A stretch of DNA of 64,000 nt from Novispirillum itersonii (GTDB taxonomy: Bacteria; Pseudomonadota; Alphaproteobacteria; Rhodospirillales; Rhodospirillaceae): NCBI RefSeq assembly GCF_014205675.1, contig NZ_JACIIX010000005.1, positions 186,923-250,922 on the forward strand. The letters are read 5' to 3'. Below are positions 52,278-60,753 of the stretch, piece by piece. Made by a program: the position numbers and the translations under genes. The notes below the pieces were generated by a model. The model did not search any database. It saw nothing but the letters and a program-made list of their open reading frames with translations, and was not told the DNA's origin. Numbering within the stretch: position 1 is the first letter of the stretch; each line of letters opens with the position of its first letter.

Positions 52278-54041
52278 TCATCCCTGCCGGGACTGGCGGA
52301 TCGACCGGCTGAGCAGGATCACCGGCAGCAGCCCGACCACCACGATCGACAGCGCCGCCAGCGCCGACTGTTCCAGCCGTTCATCGCTGGCGAACTGATA
52401 GACATGGGTGGCCAGCGTCTCGAAGTTGAAGGGCCGCAGCAGCAGGGTGGCGGGCAGTTCCTTCATGCAGTCGACGAACACCAGCAGCACCGCCGTCAGC
52501 AGGCTGCCGCGCACCAGCGGCACATGCACCTGCCGCAGCACCTGCGCCGGGCTGCGGCCCAGCGTGCGCGCCGCCATATCCAGACTGGGCCGCACCCGGC
52601 CCAGACCGGCTTCCACCGTGCCCTGCGACAGGGCAAGGAACCGCACCACATAGGCAAACATCAGCGCCCCGGTGGTGCCGGTCATCAGCAGGCCCAGCTT
52701 CCAGCCGGTGGCCTCCAGCATCACCCCATCCAGCCAGTTATCGAACCGGCTGAACGGAATCAGCACCCCGACTGCCAGCACCGCACCGGGCACCGCATAC
52801 CCCAAGGAGGCCAGCCGCACCGTCCAGCGCAGGAACGGGGTATCCCGCCCCAGCCGCACCGCGTAGGCAAGGAACAGCCCGATCACCAACGCCACGGCGG
52901 CGGAGGTGAAAGACAGCGCCAGACTGTTGCGGGCCAGCGTGAAAAAGGCGGGGGTCCAGCTTTCGGAAAACCGCTGGACCGCAAACACCGTCAACTGCGC
53001 GGCAGGCAGCAGGAACCCCAGCCCCAGCGGCAGGAAACAGGCCAGCATGGCCCCGGCGGCTTTCCAGCCGGTCAGCACCACCGGGCGCACCGGCGTGCTG
53101 CGGGTGCCGCTTTCGTGGTAACGCCGCCCCTGCCGCCCGGCCCGTTCCAGCCACACCAGCAGCAGGATAAAGGTCAGCAGCACCAGCGCCACCTGCGCCC
53201 CGCCGCCACGGTTCTGCATGATCAGCCAGACGTTGAACACCCCGGCGGACAGGGTGCGCACCGCGAAGAAATCAACGGTGCCGAAATCGTTCAGCGCTTC
53301 CATCAGCACCAGTGCCAGCCCGACGGCGATGGAAGGCCGCGCCATCGGCAGCCCGACCCGCAGGAATGCCCGCACCGGCGAACAGCCCAGCGTCCGGCTG
53401 ACTTCCAGCACCGCCTGCGACTGTTCCAGAAATGCCGAACGCGCCAGCAGGTAAACATAGGGATACAGCACCAGCGTCATCATGGCGATGGCCCCGCCCA
53501 GCGACCGCACCGGCGGGAACCAGTAATCGCGCGGGGTCTTCCAGCCGAACAGCGCCCGCAGGGTAATCTGCACCGGGCCGCCGTAATCCAGCAGATCGGT
53601 ATAGACAAAGGCGATGACAAAGGCCGGGATCGCCAGCGGCGTCAGCAGCGCCCATTCAAACACCCGGGACCCGGGGAACCGGCACAGCGTGACCAGCCCC
53701 GCCGTGGCGGTGCCGATGACAAAGGTCCCCAGCCCCACCCCCAGCATCAGCCACAGGGTGGTCAGGATGTAATCGGGCAGCACCGTTTCCATCAGGTGCG
53801 GCCAGATATTCTCCGACGGGAAAAAGGCCATCCACACCACCGCCGCCACCGGCAGGCAGACCACCAGCGCCACCAGCAGGGTCCCGGCGGACCACAGATC
53901 AGGCCAGCGGCGACGGCGCGCCGGTACCGGCGCAGAGCCGGGGGCATCAGAATGCGGGAAACCCCGGCCGGAAGAGTCCCGGCCGGGGTTGACCTCGGCA
54001 GCCCCGGAAACCGGGGCTGATGGCACAGACAGATCGTTCAA
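52278..54041 (-). CDS. Iron(III) ABC transporter permease, two fused permease domains (FbpB/AfuB-like)
   Basis: This 587-residue inner-membrane protein has twelve or so helices in two homologous halves, each ending in the EAA coupling motif region (SRTLGCSPVRAFLRVGLPMARPSIAVGLALVLMEALNDFGTV and ARTLGRSPAQVLRQVHVPLVRGSLLTAVLLVFVDCMKELPAT). This double permease is typical of FbpB/AfuB/FutB-type ferric iron importers. Its start is a TTG three bases after the binding protein stop (an internal GTG is the alternative), so translation is coupled. The ATPase subunit gene (fbpC) is absent from the window. Confidence 0.9.
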   Translation of the reverse strand: MNDLSVPSAPVSGAAEVNPGRDSSGRGFPHSDAPGSAPVPARRRRWPDLWSAGTLLVALVVCLPVAAVVWMAFFPSENIWPHLMETVLPDYILTTLWLMLGVGLGTFVIGTATAGLVTLCRFPGSRVFEWALLTPLAIPAFVIAFVYTDLLDYGGPVQITLRALFGWKTPRDYWFPPVRSLGGAIAMMTLVLYPYVYLLARSAFLEQSQAVLEVSRTLGCSPVRAFLRVGLPMARPSIAVGLALVLMEALNDFGTVDFFAVRTLSAGVFNVWLIMQNRGGGAQVALVLLTFILLLVWLERAGRQGRRYHESGTRSTPVRPVVLTGWKAAGAMLACFLPLGLGFLLPAAQLTVFAVQRFSESWTPAFFTLARNSLALSFTSAAVALVIGLFLAYAVRLGRDTPFLRWTVRLASLGYAVPGAVLAVGVLIPFSRFDNWLDGVMLEATGWKLGLLMTGTTGALMFAYVVRFLALSQGTVEAGLGRVRPSLDMAARTLGRSPAQVLRQVHVPLVRGSLLTAVLLVFVDCMKELPATLLLRPFNFETLATHVYQFASDERLEQSALAALSIVVVGLLPVILLSRSIRQSRQG

Positions 54042-54044
54042 AAC

Positions 54045-55067
54045 TTACGGACCGGCGTTGAAATCGACTTCGTTGATCAGCTTCAGGGCCGCCGGGCGCA
54101 GCTCACCCACCTTGGCCAGCGCCAGAGTGTCCGCCTTGAAGGTGCCCCACGACTTGACCAGCTTGGACCATTCCACGCCCGGTTTCACCGGATATTCGTT
54201 GTTCAGGTCGGCATAAATGTGCTGGGCTTCGTCAGAGGACAGGAATTCCATCAGCTTCACCGCCGCATCCTTGTGCGGGGCGGACTTGGTCAGCGCCATG
54301 CCGGACACGTTCAGGTGGGTGCCGTTCCCGGCCTGATCGGGGAACACGATGTTAACCGCTTCGGCCCACGGCTTCTGTTCCGGGTCCGCCAGCATCGCTG
54401 CCATGTAATAGGTGTTGCCGACGGCAACATCACACAGGCCTTCCTTCACCGACTTGACCTGCGAGCGGTCGCTGCCCTGCGGCTTCTGGGCCAGATTGGC
54501 CTTCACGCCCTTCAGCCAGTCCTTGGTCTTTTCCGGGCCGACATGGGCCAGCACGGCGGCGGTCAGGGCGACGTTGTAATCATGGTCACCCGGACGGATG
54601 CAGATGCGGCCCTTCCACTTCGGGTCGGCAAGATCGGCGTAAGACTTGATCTCACCGTCCTTCACCCGGTCCTTGGAGACGTAGAACACCCGGGCGCGGC
54701 TGGTCAGGGCCCACCACTTGCCGTCTTCCGAGTGGAAGGAGGCCGGGATGTTCTTCTTCAGGGTCTCGGTCTGCACCGGCTGCACCAGATCCTTGGCAAC
54801 CAGATCGGTCAGGCGGCCGACATCGACGGTCAGCACCAGATCAGCCGGGCTGTTGGCACCTTCGGCCTTCAGGCGTTCTTCGATGCTCTTACCGTCGAAG
54901 ACGGTGTTGACCTTAATGCCGGTCTTGTCGGTGAACGCCTTCAGCAGCGGGTCGATCAGCGCGGGCTGACGGCTGGTGTAGACATTCACTTCCTCGGCAG
55001 CGAAGGCCGGGGCGGCGACAGCCAGCAGACCGGCGGCGACAAAGGCGGCGGAAGAACGGCGGATCAT
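54045..55067 (-). CDS. Ferric iron-binding periplasmic protein (FbpA/FutA-like)
   Basis: This 340-residue protein has a signal peptide (AAGLLAVAAPAFAA cleavage near residue 24) and the transferrin-like binding fold of FutA/FbpA: VNVYTSRQPALIDPLLKAFTDKTGIKVNTVF, LTVDVGRLTDLV, ICIRPGDHDYNVALTAA and the YMAAML..YYMA tyrosines that bind Fe3+. It delivers iron to the permease encoded immediately downstream. The start has AGGAGT spacing. A Fur-type box lies 45 bp upstream. Confidence 0.92.
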   Translation of the reverse strand: MIRRSSAAFVAAGLLAVAAPAFAAEEVNVYTSRQPALIDPLLKAFTDKTGIKVNTVFDGKSIEERLKAEGANSPADLVLTVDVGRLTDLVAKDLVQPVQTETLKKNIPASFHSEDGKWWALTSRARVFYVSKDRVKDGEIKSYADLADPKWKGRICIRPGDHDYNVALTAAVLAHVGPEKTKDWLKGVKANLAQKPQGSDRSQVKSVKEGLCDVAVGNTYYMAAMLADPEQKPWAEAVNIVFPDQAGNGTHLNVSGMALTKSAPHKDAAVKLMEFLSSDEAQHIYADLNNEYPVKPGVEWSKLVKSWGTFKADTLALAKVGELRPAALKLINEVDFNAGP

Positions 55068-55110
55068 CGGAGACTCCTGTTTCCGGTGTCGATGAAGATG
55101 CGTTTAATCT

Positions 55111-55135
55111 ATGCAAGTCGTTTGCATTTGCAAGT
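55111..55135 (-). promoter_or_regulatory. Candidate Fur/Mur box of the iron transporter
   Basis: TGCAA-GTCGT-TTGCA is a perfect 5-5-5 palindrome followed by a further TTTGCAAG half-site. The TGCAA/TTGCA core is the alphaproteobacterial Fur/Mur/Irr-like motif. It is in the promoter region of the binding protein gene, so iron repression is likely. Confidence 0.6.
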
Positions 55136-55166
55136 CAAACTGTCACTGTTTCCCTCTGAAAATACA

Positions 55167-55203
55167 CAAAAAGCGGCCGGACCCGAAGATCCGACCGCTT
55201 TTC
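55167..55203 (-). terminator. Terminator of the RND efflux operon
   Basis: AAAAGCGG..CGGA / TCCG..CCGCTTTT, read in either direction; it sits just after the RND permease stop on the minus strand. Confidence 0.9.
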
Positions 55204-55261
55204 GCGAAATGCAAATTCTCATATACCGCCCTGAACGCCGTTCCTCACGGTGGCGCAGGGT

Positions 55262-58200
55262 TCAGCCGTGCCCCTGCCCCGCCGGGTGCGGCACCGGAGT
55301 CGCCTCCGCCCGCCCATCGCCGTTCCCCTCAAGGTGCGGGGCATGGGCCGCCCCGTGGTGCCGCAGCGGGCGGTTGCCCGCCATCGCCCGCACCAGAACG
55401 TAAAACACCGGGGTCAGGAAGATGCCGAACAGCGTCACCCCCAGCATGCCGGAGAACACCGCCACCCCCATGGCGTGGCGCATTTCCGCCCCGGCCCCGG
55501 TGGAAACCACCAGCGGCACCACCCCCATGATGAAGGCCAGCGAGGTCATCAGGATCGGCCGCAGCCGCAGCCGCGCCGCCTCGATGGCCGCACTCAGCGG
55601 GGTCCGCCCGGCGAATTCCAGCTCCCGCGCGAACTCAACGATCAGGATGGCGTTCTTCGCTGACAGGCCGACCAGCACGATCAGGCCGATCTGGGTGAAG
55701 ATGTTGTTATCGCCCCCGGTCAGCCACAGCCCGGCCATGGCGGCAAACAGGCTCATCGGCACGATCATCAGGATTGCCAGCGGCAGGCTCAGGCTTTCGT
55801 ACTGGGCCGCCAGCACCAGAAACACCAGCAGGATCGCCAGCGGAAACACGATCAGCGACGAATTCCCGGCGATGATCTGCTGATAGGTCAGGTCGGTCCA
55901 TTCATAGGTGAAGCCCTTCGGCAGGGTTTCCGCCGCAATGCGTTCCACCGCCGCCTGCGCCTGCCCGGAGGAGAACCCCGGGGCCGGACCGCCGGAGATA
56001 TCGGCCGCCAGGAAGCCGTTGTAGCGCATCGCCCGTTCCGGCCCGGCGGAGGGCTGCACGGTCATCACCGCCGACAGCGGCACCATCTCGCCGGACTGCG
56101 ACCGCACCTTCAGCCGCCCGATATCGTCGGCATAGGCCCGGTACCGGGCATCGGCCTGCACCCGCACCGAATAGGTGCGGCCGAAGGCGTTGAAGTCATT
56201 CACATACAGGCTGCCGAGATAAATCTGCAACGTCTCAAAGATATCGGTCACCGACACCCCAAGCTGCTGGGCGCGGGTACGGTCAACATCGGCATACAGC
56301 TGCGGCACGTTGACCTGATAGGAGGTGAACAGGTTGGCCAGCTCCGGGGCCTGCATCGCCTTGCCAAGGAAGGCCTTCACCGCCCCGTCCAGCGCCGCAT
56401 AGCCCTGCGAGGCCCGGTCCTCCACCTGCAACTTGAAGCCACCGGTGGTGCCCAGCCCCTGCACCGGCGGCGGCGGGAACATCACCACAAAGGCATCGGT
56501 CAGACCGGCGTACTTCATGTTCAGCCGCATGGCGATCGCCCCGGCGGACAGGTTGGCGTCGGTGCGGTCGGCAAACGGCTTCAGGCTGGCAAACACAATC
56601 CCGGAACTGGGGGAGTTGGTGAAGCCGTTGATCGACAGGCCGGGGAAGGAAATCGCATGTTCCACCCCCGGATCGTCCAGCGCGATCTGGCTCATCCGGC
56701 GGATCACATCTTCGGTGCGGTCCAGCGTCGCCCCGTCGGGCAACTGGGCGAAACCGATCAGATACTGCTTGTCCTGCATCGGCACAAAGCCCGGCGGCAC
56801 CGCCTGAAACAGGCCGTAGGTCGCCCCGGTAAAGCCGAGGTAGATCACCATCATCACCGCCTTGCGGCCCATGGCCCAGGTCAGGCCGCCACCATAGGCC
56901 ACGGTGCCCCGCCCGAAGGCACGGTTAAAGCCCCGGAACAGCCAGCCCAGCGCCGCATCCATCAGGCGGGTCAGCCGGTCCTTCGGCGCGTCGTGGCCCT
57001 TCAGCAGCAGCGCCGCCAGCGCCGGGGACAGGGTGAGGGAGTTAACAGCGGAAATGACGGTGGAGATGGCGATGGTCAGGGCAAACTGCTTGTAAAACTG
57101 CCCGGACAGCCCGGTGATGAAGGCCAGCGGCACGAACACGGCCACCAGCACCAGCGCAATGGCGATGATCGGCCCCGACACCTCGCGCATTGCCCGGTAG
57201 GTGGCCTTTTTCGGGTCCAGCCCAAGGGCGATGTTCCGTTCAACGTTTTCCACCACCACAATGGCGTCATCAACGACGATCCCGATCGCCAGCACCAGCC
57301 CGAACAGCGACAGCGCGTTGACCGACACCCCCAGCAGATGCATCACCGCAAAGGTGCCGACCACCGATACCGGCACCGCCAGCAGCGGAATGATCGAGGC
57401 CCGCCACGTCTGAAGGAACAGGATCACCACCAGCACCACCAGCACCACCGCTTCCAGCAGGGTGTGGACCACCGATTCAATCGAGGCGCGGACGAACTGG
57501 GTCGGGTCGTAGACAATGCTGTAGTCCACCCCTTCCGGCATATAGCCCTTCAGTTCCTCCATGGTGCTGCGGACGTTATCCGAAATCGACAGGGCATTGG
57601 AGCCCGGGGCCTGAAAAATCGGGATCGCCACCGCCGACTTGTTATCCAGCAGCGACCGCAGGGCGTAATCCGCCGCCCCCATCTCGATGCGGCCAAGATC
57701 ACGCAGGCGGATCACCGCGCCGCCGGGATCGGTGCGGACAATGATATCGCCAAACTGTTCCTCATTGACCAGACGGCCCTGGGCGTTGACCGACATCTGC
57801 ACATCCAGCCCCGGCAGCCCCGGCGACGCGCCGATCACCCCGGCGGCAGCCTGAATGTTCTGCTGGCGGATCGCCTGCACCACCTCGCCCGCCGACAGGC
57901 CATGTTCCGCCACCGCCTGCGGGTCCAGCCAGATGCGCATGGAATAGTCGCCGGACCCGAACAGCTGCACCTGCCCGACACCTTCGATCCGCGCCAGACG
58001 GTCCTTGACGTTCAGCACCGCGTAATTGCGCAGATAGGCCATATCGTAGCGGTCATTGGGCGAGAACAGATGCACCACCATCGTCAGATCGGGGGAGCTT
58101 TTGATGGTGGTCACCCCCAGCCGCCGGGTTTCCTCCGGCAGGCGTGGCTCGGCCTGCGCCACCCGGTTCTGCACCAGCTGCTGGGCTTTGTCCGGGTCAG

Positions 58201-58498
58201 TGCCAAGGCGGAAGGTGATGGTCAGGGTCATCACCCCGTCGGCGGTGGCCTGACTGCCCATGTAGAGCATGCCTTCCACCCCGTTGATCTGCTCTTCCAG
58301 CGGGGTGGCGACGGTTTCAGCAATCACCTTGGGGCTGGCCCCGGGGTACTGCGCCCGCACAACCACGGTGGGCGGCACCACTTCCGGGTATTCCGAGATC
58401 GGCAGGCCGCGCAGGGCCAATAGCCCGGCGACAAAAATCAGGATCGACAGCACCCCGGCAAACACCGGGCGGTCGATGAAAAACCGCGAGAAATTCAT
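55262..58498 (-). CDS. RND multidrug efflux permease (HAE1 family, AcrB/MexF-like)
   Basis: This 1078-residue inner-membrane pump has twelve membrane helices with two large periplasmic loops. The N-terminus MNFSRFFIDRPVFAGVLSILIFVAGLLAL and YPEVVPPTVVVRAQYPGASPKVIAETVATPLEEQING are typical. GIVVDDAIVVVENVER in helix 4 carries the proton-relay Asp pair. It exports hydrophobic drugs, probably as a trimer with the adaptor encoded next. The ATG used gives the usual start; an upstream extension of 35 residues is spurious. No outer membrane channel gene follows, so it must use a TolC-type channel from elsewhere. Confidence 0.95.
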   Translation of the reverse strand: MNFSRFFIDRPVFAGVLSILIFVAGLLALRGLPISEYPEVVPPTVVVRAQYPGASPKVIAETVATPLEEQINGVEGMLYMGSQATADGVMTLTITFRLGTDPDKAQQLVQNRVAQAEPRLPEETRRLGVTTIKSSPDLTMVVHLFSPNDRYDMAYLRNYAVLNVKDRLARIEGVGQVQLFGSGDYSMRIWLDPQAVAEHGLSAGEVVQAIRQQNIQAAAGVIGASPGLPGLDVQMSVNAQGRLVNEEQFGDIIVRTDPGGAVIRLRDLGRIEMGAADYALRSLLDNKSAVAIPIFQAPGSNALSISDNVRSTMEELKGYMPEGVDYSIVYDPTQFVRASIESVVHTLLEAVVLVVLVVILFLQTWRASIIPLLAVPVSVVGTFAVMHLLGVSVNALSLFGLVLAIGIVVDDAIVVVENVERNIALGLDPKKATYRAMREVSGPIIAIALVLVAVFVPLAFITGLSGQFYKQFALTIAISTVISAVNSLTLSPALAALLLKGHDAPKDRLTRLMDAALGWLFRGFNRAFGRGTVAYGGGLTWAMGRKAVMMVIYLGFTGATYGLFQAVPPGFVPMQDKQYLIGFAQLPDGATLDRTEDVIRRMSQIALDDPGVEHAISFPGLSINGFTNSPSSGIVFASLKPFADRTDANLSAGAIAMRLNMKYAGLTDAFVVMFPPPPVQGLGTTGGFKLQVEDRASQGYAALDGAVKAFLGKAMQAPELANLFTSYQVNVPQLYADVDRTRAQQLGVSVTDIFETLQIYLGSLYVNDFNAFGRTYSVRVQADARYRAYADDIGRLKVRSQSGEMVPLSAVMTVQPSAGPERAMRYNGFLAADISGGPAPGFSSGQAQAAVERIAAETLPKGFTYEWTDLTYQQIIAGNSSLIVFPLAILLVFLVLAAQYESLSLPLAILMIVPMSLFAAMAGLWLTGGDNNIFTQIGLIVLVGLSAKNAILIVEFARELEFAGRTPLSAAIEAARLRLRPILMTSLAFIMGVVPLVVSTGAGAEMRHAMGVAVFSGMLGVTLFGIFLTPVFYVLVRAMAGNRPLRHHGAAHAPHLEGNGDGRAEATPVPHPAGQGHG

Positions 58499-58643
58499 GA
58501 ATCGGCCCCTCCCGGGGGCATGAAAAAAGCGCAGCCGTCCCCGCACGCGCCCGCCGGGACGGCACAGGGCCATTCCGGCAGGCACGGGAGACCGCGACAG
58601 CACAGCAGGGAGGATGAAAAAGGACGGGGAGTCCGGATCTTGC

Positions 58644-59858
58644 TTAACGGATTTCGGTCATTGCCACCGTCTGCGGGGCCACCACCGCGCCGGGGCGCAC
58701 CCGTTGCAGGCCGCTGACGATAATCTGGTCGCCCGCTTTCAGGCCATCGGTCACCATCCGCAGGCCGTCAATCACCGGGCCCAGCACCACCGGGCGGTAG
58801 GCGGCACGGTTATCCGCCCCGACCACCATCACGAACTTCTTATCCTGATCGGTGCCGACCGCCCGTTCCGACACCAGCAACGCCTGTTCCGGCACCGGCT
58901 GGCCAAGGCTGAGGCGGGCGAACTGCCCCGGCATCAGCAGGCCGTCGGCATTATCAAACACCGCCCGCACCTGCACGGTGCCGCTGCGCGGATCAACGCT
59001 GTTGCCGACCATCTGCACATGGCCGTCCACCGGAGTGACACCCCGGCCCTGCACGGTCATCCGCACCGGGATCCGGTCCACCTGCAAGGTGCCGGTGGCG
59101 GGGTCCCGCACCTCGGTCAGGGATCGCAGCAGGGTGCGTTCGCTGGCATCGAAGGTGGCGTAAATCGGGCTGACCGACACCAGCGTGGTCAGCACCGGCG
59201 CCCCGGCCCCGGCCGGAACCAGATTGCCCACCGTCACTTCGGCCCGGCCCACCCGGCCGGACACCGGGGCGGTGATGCGGGTGTAGGACAGGTTCAGCTT
59301 CGCCGACTCCAGTGCCGCCTGTGCCGAACGGGCCGCTGCCTGAGCCTCGAAAAAGGCATTGGCGCGGGCGTCCACGTCGCGGGTCGGGATGCTGCCGGAT
59401 TCCGACAGGGCTTTCGCCCGGTCATATTCCCGCTTGGTGTAGGTCAGCCGCGACTGGGCGGAAGCCAGCTGGGCCTCCGCGCCATCCACGGCGGTCTGAT
59501 AGGGGGCGGGGTCGATGGTGACCAGCAGATCGCCCTTCTTCACCAGCCCGCCTTCGCGGAAGTGCACCGCCAGCACCTGCCCGGAGACCCGGGACCGGAT
59601 CTCGACCCGGTCCACCGCCTCCAGACGGCCGGAAAAGTCTTCCCACGGCACCACGCTGCGGTGTTCCACCGCCGCCACCTGCACCGGCACCGCCGGTGGG
59701 GCCGCCGGGCCGTCACTGGCCTGCGCCGCCTGCTGCGGCGGCAGCATCAGGAACGATGCGCCCCCGGCCAGCACCGTCAGCACCACCCCGGCCAGCAGCA
59801 CCGACCGGCCACTGAACAGGCCCCGGCCACTGCCCTTGGTCTCAAACTGATCTGTCAT
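58644..59858 (-). CDS. RND adaptor (membrane fusion protein, AcrA/MexA-like)
   Basis: This 404-residue periplasmic adaptor has an N-terminal anchor helix (about 18-40), a lipoyl-like pair (VEIRSRVSGQVLAVHFREGGLVKKGDLLVTIDPAPY ... APVSGRVGRAEVTVGNLV), a coiled-coil hairpin (about 105-185), and beta-barrel and membrane-proximal domains. It lies between the TetR regulator (divergent) and the pump, from which it is separated by 145 bp, suggesting cotranscription. It connects the pump to an outer membrane channel. Confidence 0.93.
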   Translation of the reverse strand: MTDQFETKGSGRGLFSGRSVLLAGVVLTVLAGGASFLMLPPQQAAQASDGPAAPPAVPVQVAAVEHRSVVPWEDFSGRLEAVDRVEIRSRVSGQVLAVHFREGGLVKKGDLLVTIDPAPYQTAVDGAEAQLASAQSRLTYTKREYDRAKALSESGSIPTRDVDARANAFFEAQAAARSAQAALESAKLNLSYTRITAPVSGRVGRAEVTVGNLVPAGAGAPVLTTLVSVSPIYATFDASERTLLRSLTEVRDPATGTLQVDRIPVRMTVQGRGVTPVDGHVQMVGNSVDPRSGTVQVRAVFDNADGLLMPGQFARLSLGQPVPEQALLVSERAVGTDQDKKFVMVVGADNRAAYRPVVLGPVIDGLRMVTDGLKAGDQIIVSGLQRVRPGAVVAPQTVAMTEIR

Positions 59859-59971
59859 TGTCTGTCCGCTCCATTCGCCCGTGTCCGCCGCGCCCCGGCC
59901 TGTCCCCTGCCTGCCTGCATCAGGGGCCGGTAACAGGATACCGCCAAAGGGGTATCACACGGACACTTATG

Positions 59972-59983
59972 TACCGTTTGGTA
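59972..59983. promoter_or_regulatory. TetR operator candidate 1 (efflux operon)
   Basis: TACC-GTTT-GGTA, a perfect dyad in the divergent region, about 115 bp before the adaptor start. It shares the TACC..GGTA ends with the second site 47 bp away. Confidence 0.55.
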
Positions 59984-60018
59984 TGAATGTAGATCTGGAC
60001 AGCCCGATGTCAAGGCAT

Positions 60019-60035
60019 TACCTTACTGGAAGGTA
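60019..60035. promoter_or_regulatory. TetR operator candidate 2 (efflux operon)
   Basis: TACCTT-ACTGG-AAGGTA, a perfect 6-5-6 palindrome 36 bp upstream of the TetR start, placed to block both divergent promoters. It shares ends with candidate 1. Confidence 0.6.
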
Positions 60036-60070
60036 CAGAATTATTGTCCGGATGAGGAGGACTTTTTACC

Positions 60071-60664
60071 ATGGCGCTCGGGCGGCCACGGGCCTTTGAT
60101 ATCGACACCGCGCTCAACCGGGCGCTGGAAGTGTTCTGGAGCAAGGGGTTCGACGGGGCATCGCTGACCGACCTGACCGAAGCCATGGGCATCAGCCGCC
60201 CCAGTCTGTACGCCGCCTTCGGCAACAAGGAAGACCTGTTCCGCAAGGCGCTGGACCGCTACAAGACCGAAAAGATGGCCTATATCAACGAGGCCCTTGC
60301 CGCCCCCACCGCCCGCACGCTGGCGGAACGGCTGCTGTTCGGTGCCGCCACCATGCTGACGGATCCGTCGCATCCGGTCGGCTGCCTGTCGGTAAAGGGG
60401 GCGATGACCTGCAAGGATGACTCCCTGATTGCCAGGGAGGAGCTGGACCAGCTCCGCTGTTCCTTCGAAACGGCAATCATCGAACGCCTGACCCGCGCCA
60501 TCGCCGACGGCGACCTGCCGCCGGACAGCAACCCGCTGGTGCTTCAACGGTTTCTTGGCACCGTCGCCATGGGCATGTCGCTTCAGGCGTCACAGGGGGC
60601 CACCGCCGCCGACCTGATGGCAGTGGCCCGTATGGCCCTGACCGCCTGGCCCGCCCTGCGGTAA
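60071..60664 (+). CDS. TetR-family repressor of the RND efflux operon
   Basis: This 197-residue regulator has the TetR DNA-binding domain at about 12-58 (ALNRALEVFWSKGFDGASLTDLTEAMGISRPSLYAAFGNKEDLFRKAL) and a helical C-terminal ligand domain with Cys in GCLSVKGAMTC (possible redox or ligand site, as in other members with GC.. pattern). It is divergent from the adaptor-pump operon, with two matching palindromes between, so it should repress it and be released by a pump substrate. Good AGGAGG ribosome site. Confidence 0.9.
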   Translation: MALGRPRAFDIDTALNRALEVFWSKGFDGASLTDLTEAMGISRPSLYAAFGNKEDLFRKALDRYKTEKMAYINEALAAPTARTLAERLLFGAATMLTDPSHPVGCLSVKGAMTCKDDSLIAREELDQLRCSFETAIIERLTRAIADGDLPPDSNPLVLQRFLGTVAMGMSLQASQGATAADLMAVARMALTAWPALR

Positions 60665-60678
60665 AGACCACAGGAGTC

Positions 60679-60710
60679 AAAAAAGCCCCGGATCTCGCCG
60701 GGGCTTCTTT
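60679..60710. terminator. Bidirectional terminator
   Basis: A6 GCCCCGG / CCGGGGC TTCTTT with a small loop, between the TetR gene and the convergent permease gene. Confidence 0.88.
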
Positions 60711-60723
60711 GACGGAACTATCT

Positions 60724-60753
60724 TTACTCTTTCTGGCCTTACTCTTTCTGGCC
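60724..60753. repeat. 15-bp tandem repeat beyond the permease stop
   Basis: TTACTCTTTCTGGCC occurs twice head to tail directly after the minus-strand permease stop, each with a TAA at its end. The sequence resembles the last codons of the gene, so it looks like duplicated gene end. Confidence 0.8.

Noticed and set aside
52245..58423. Long plus-strand frames opposite the iron permease and RND pump
   Set aside because: Low-complexity His/Gln/Pro/Arg translations, antisense to well-defined membrane proteins.
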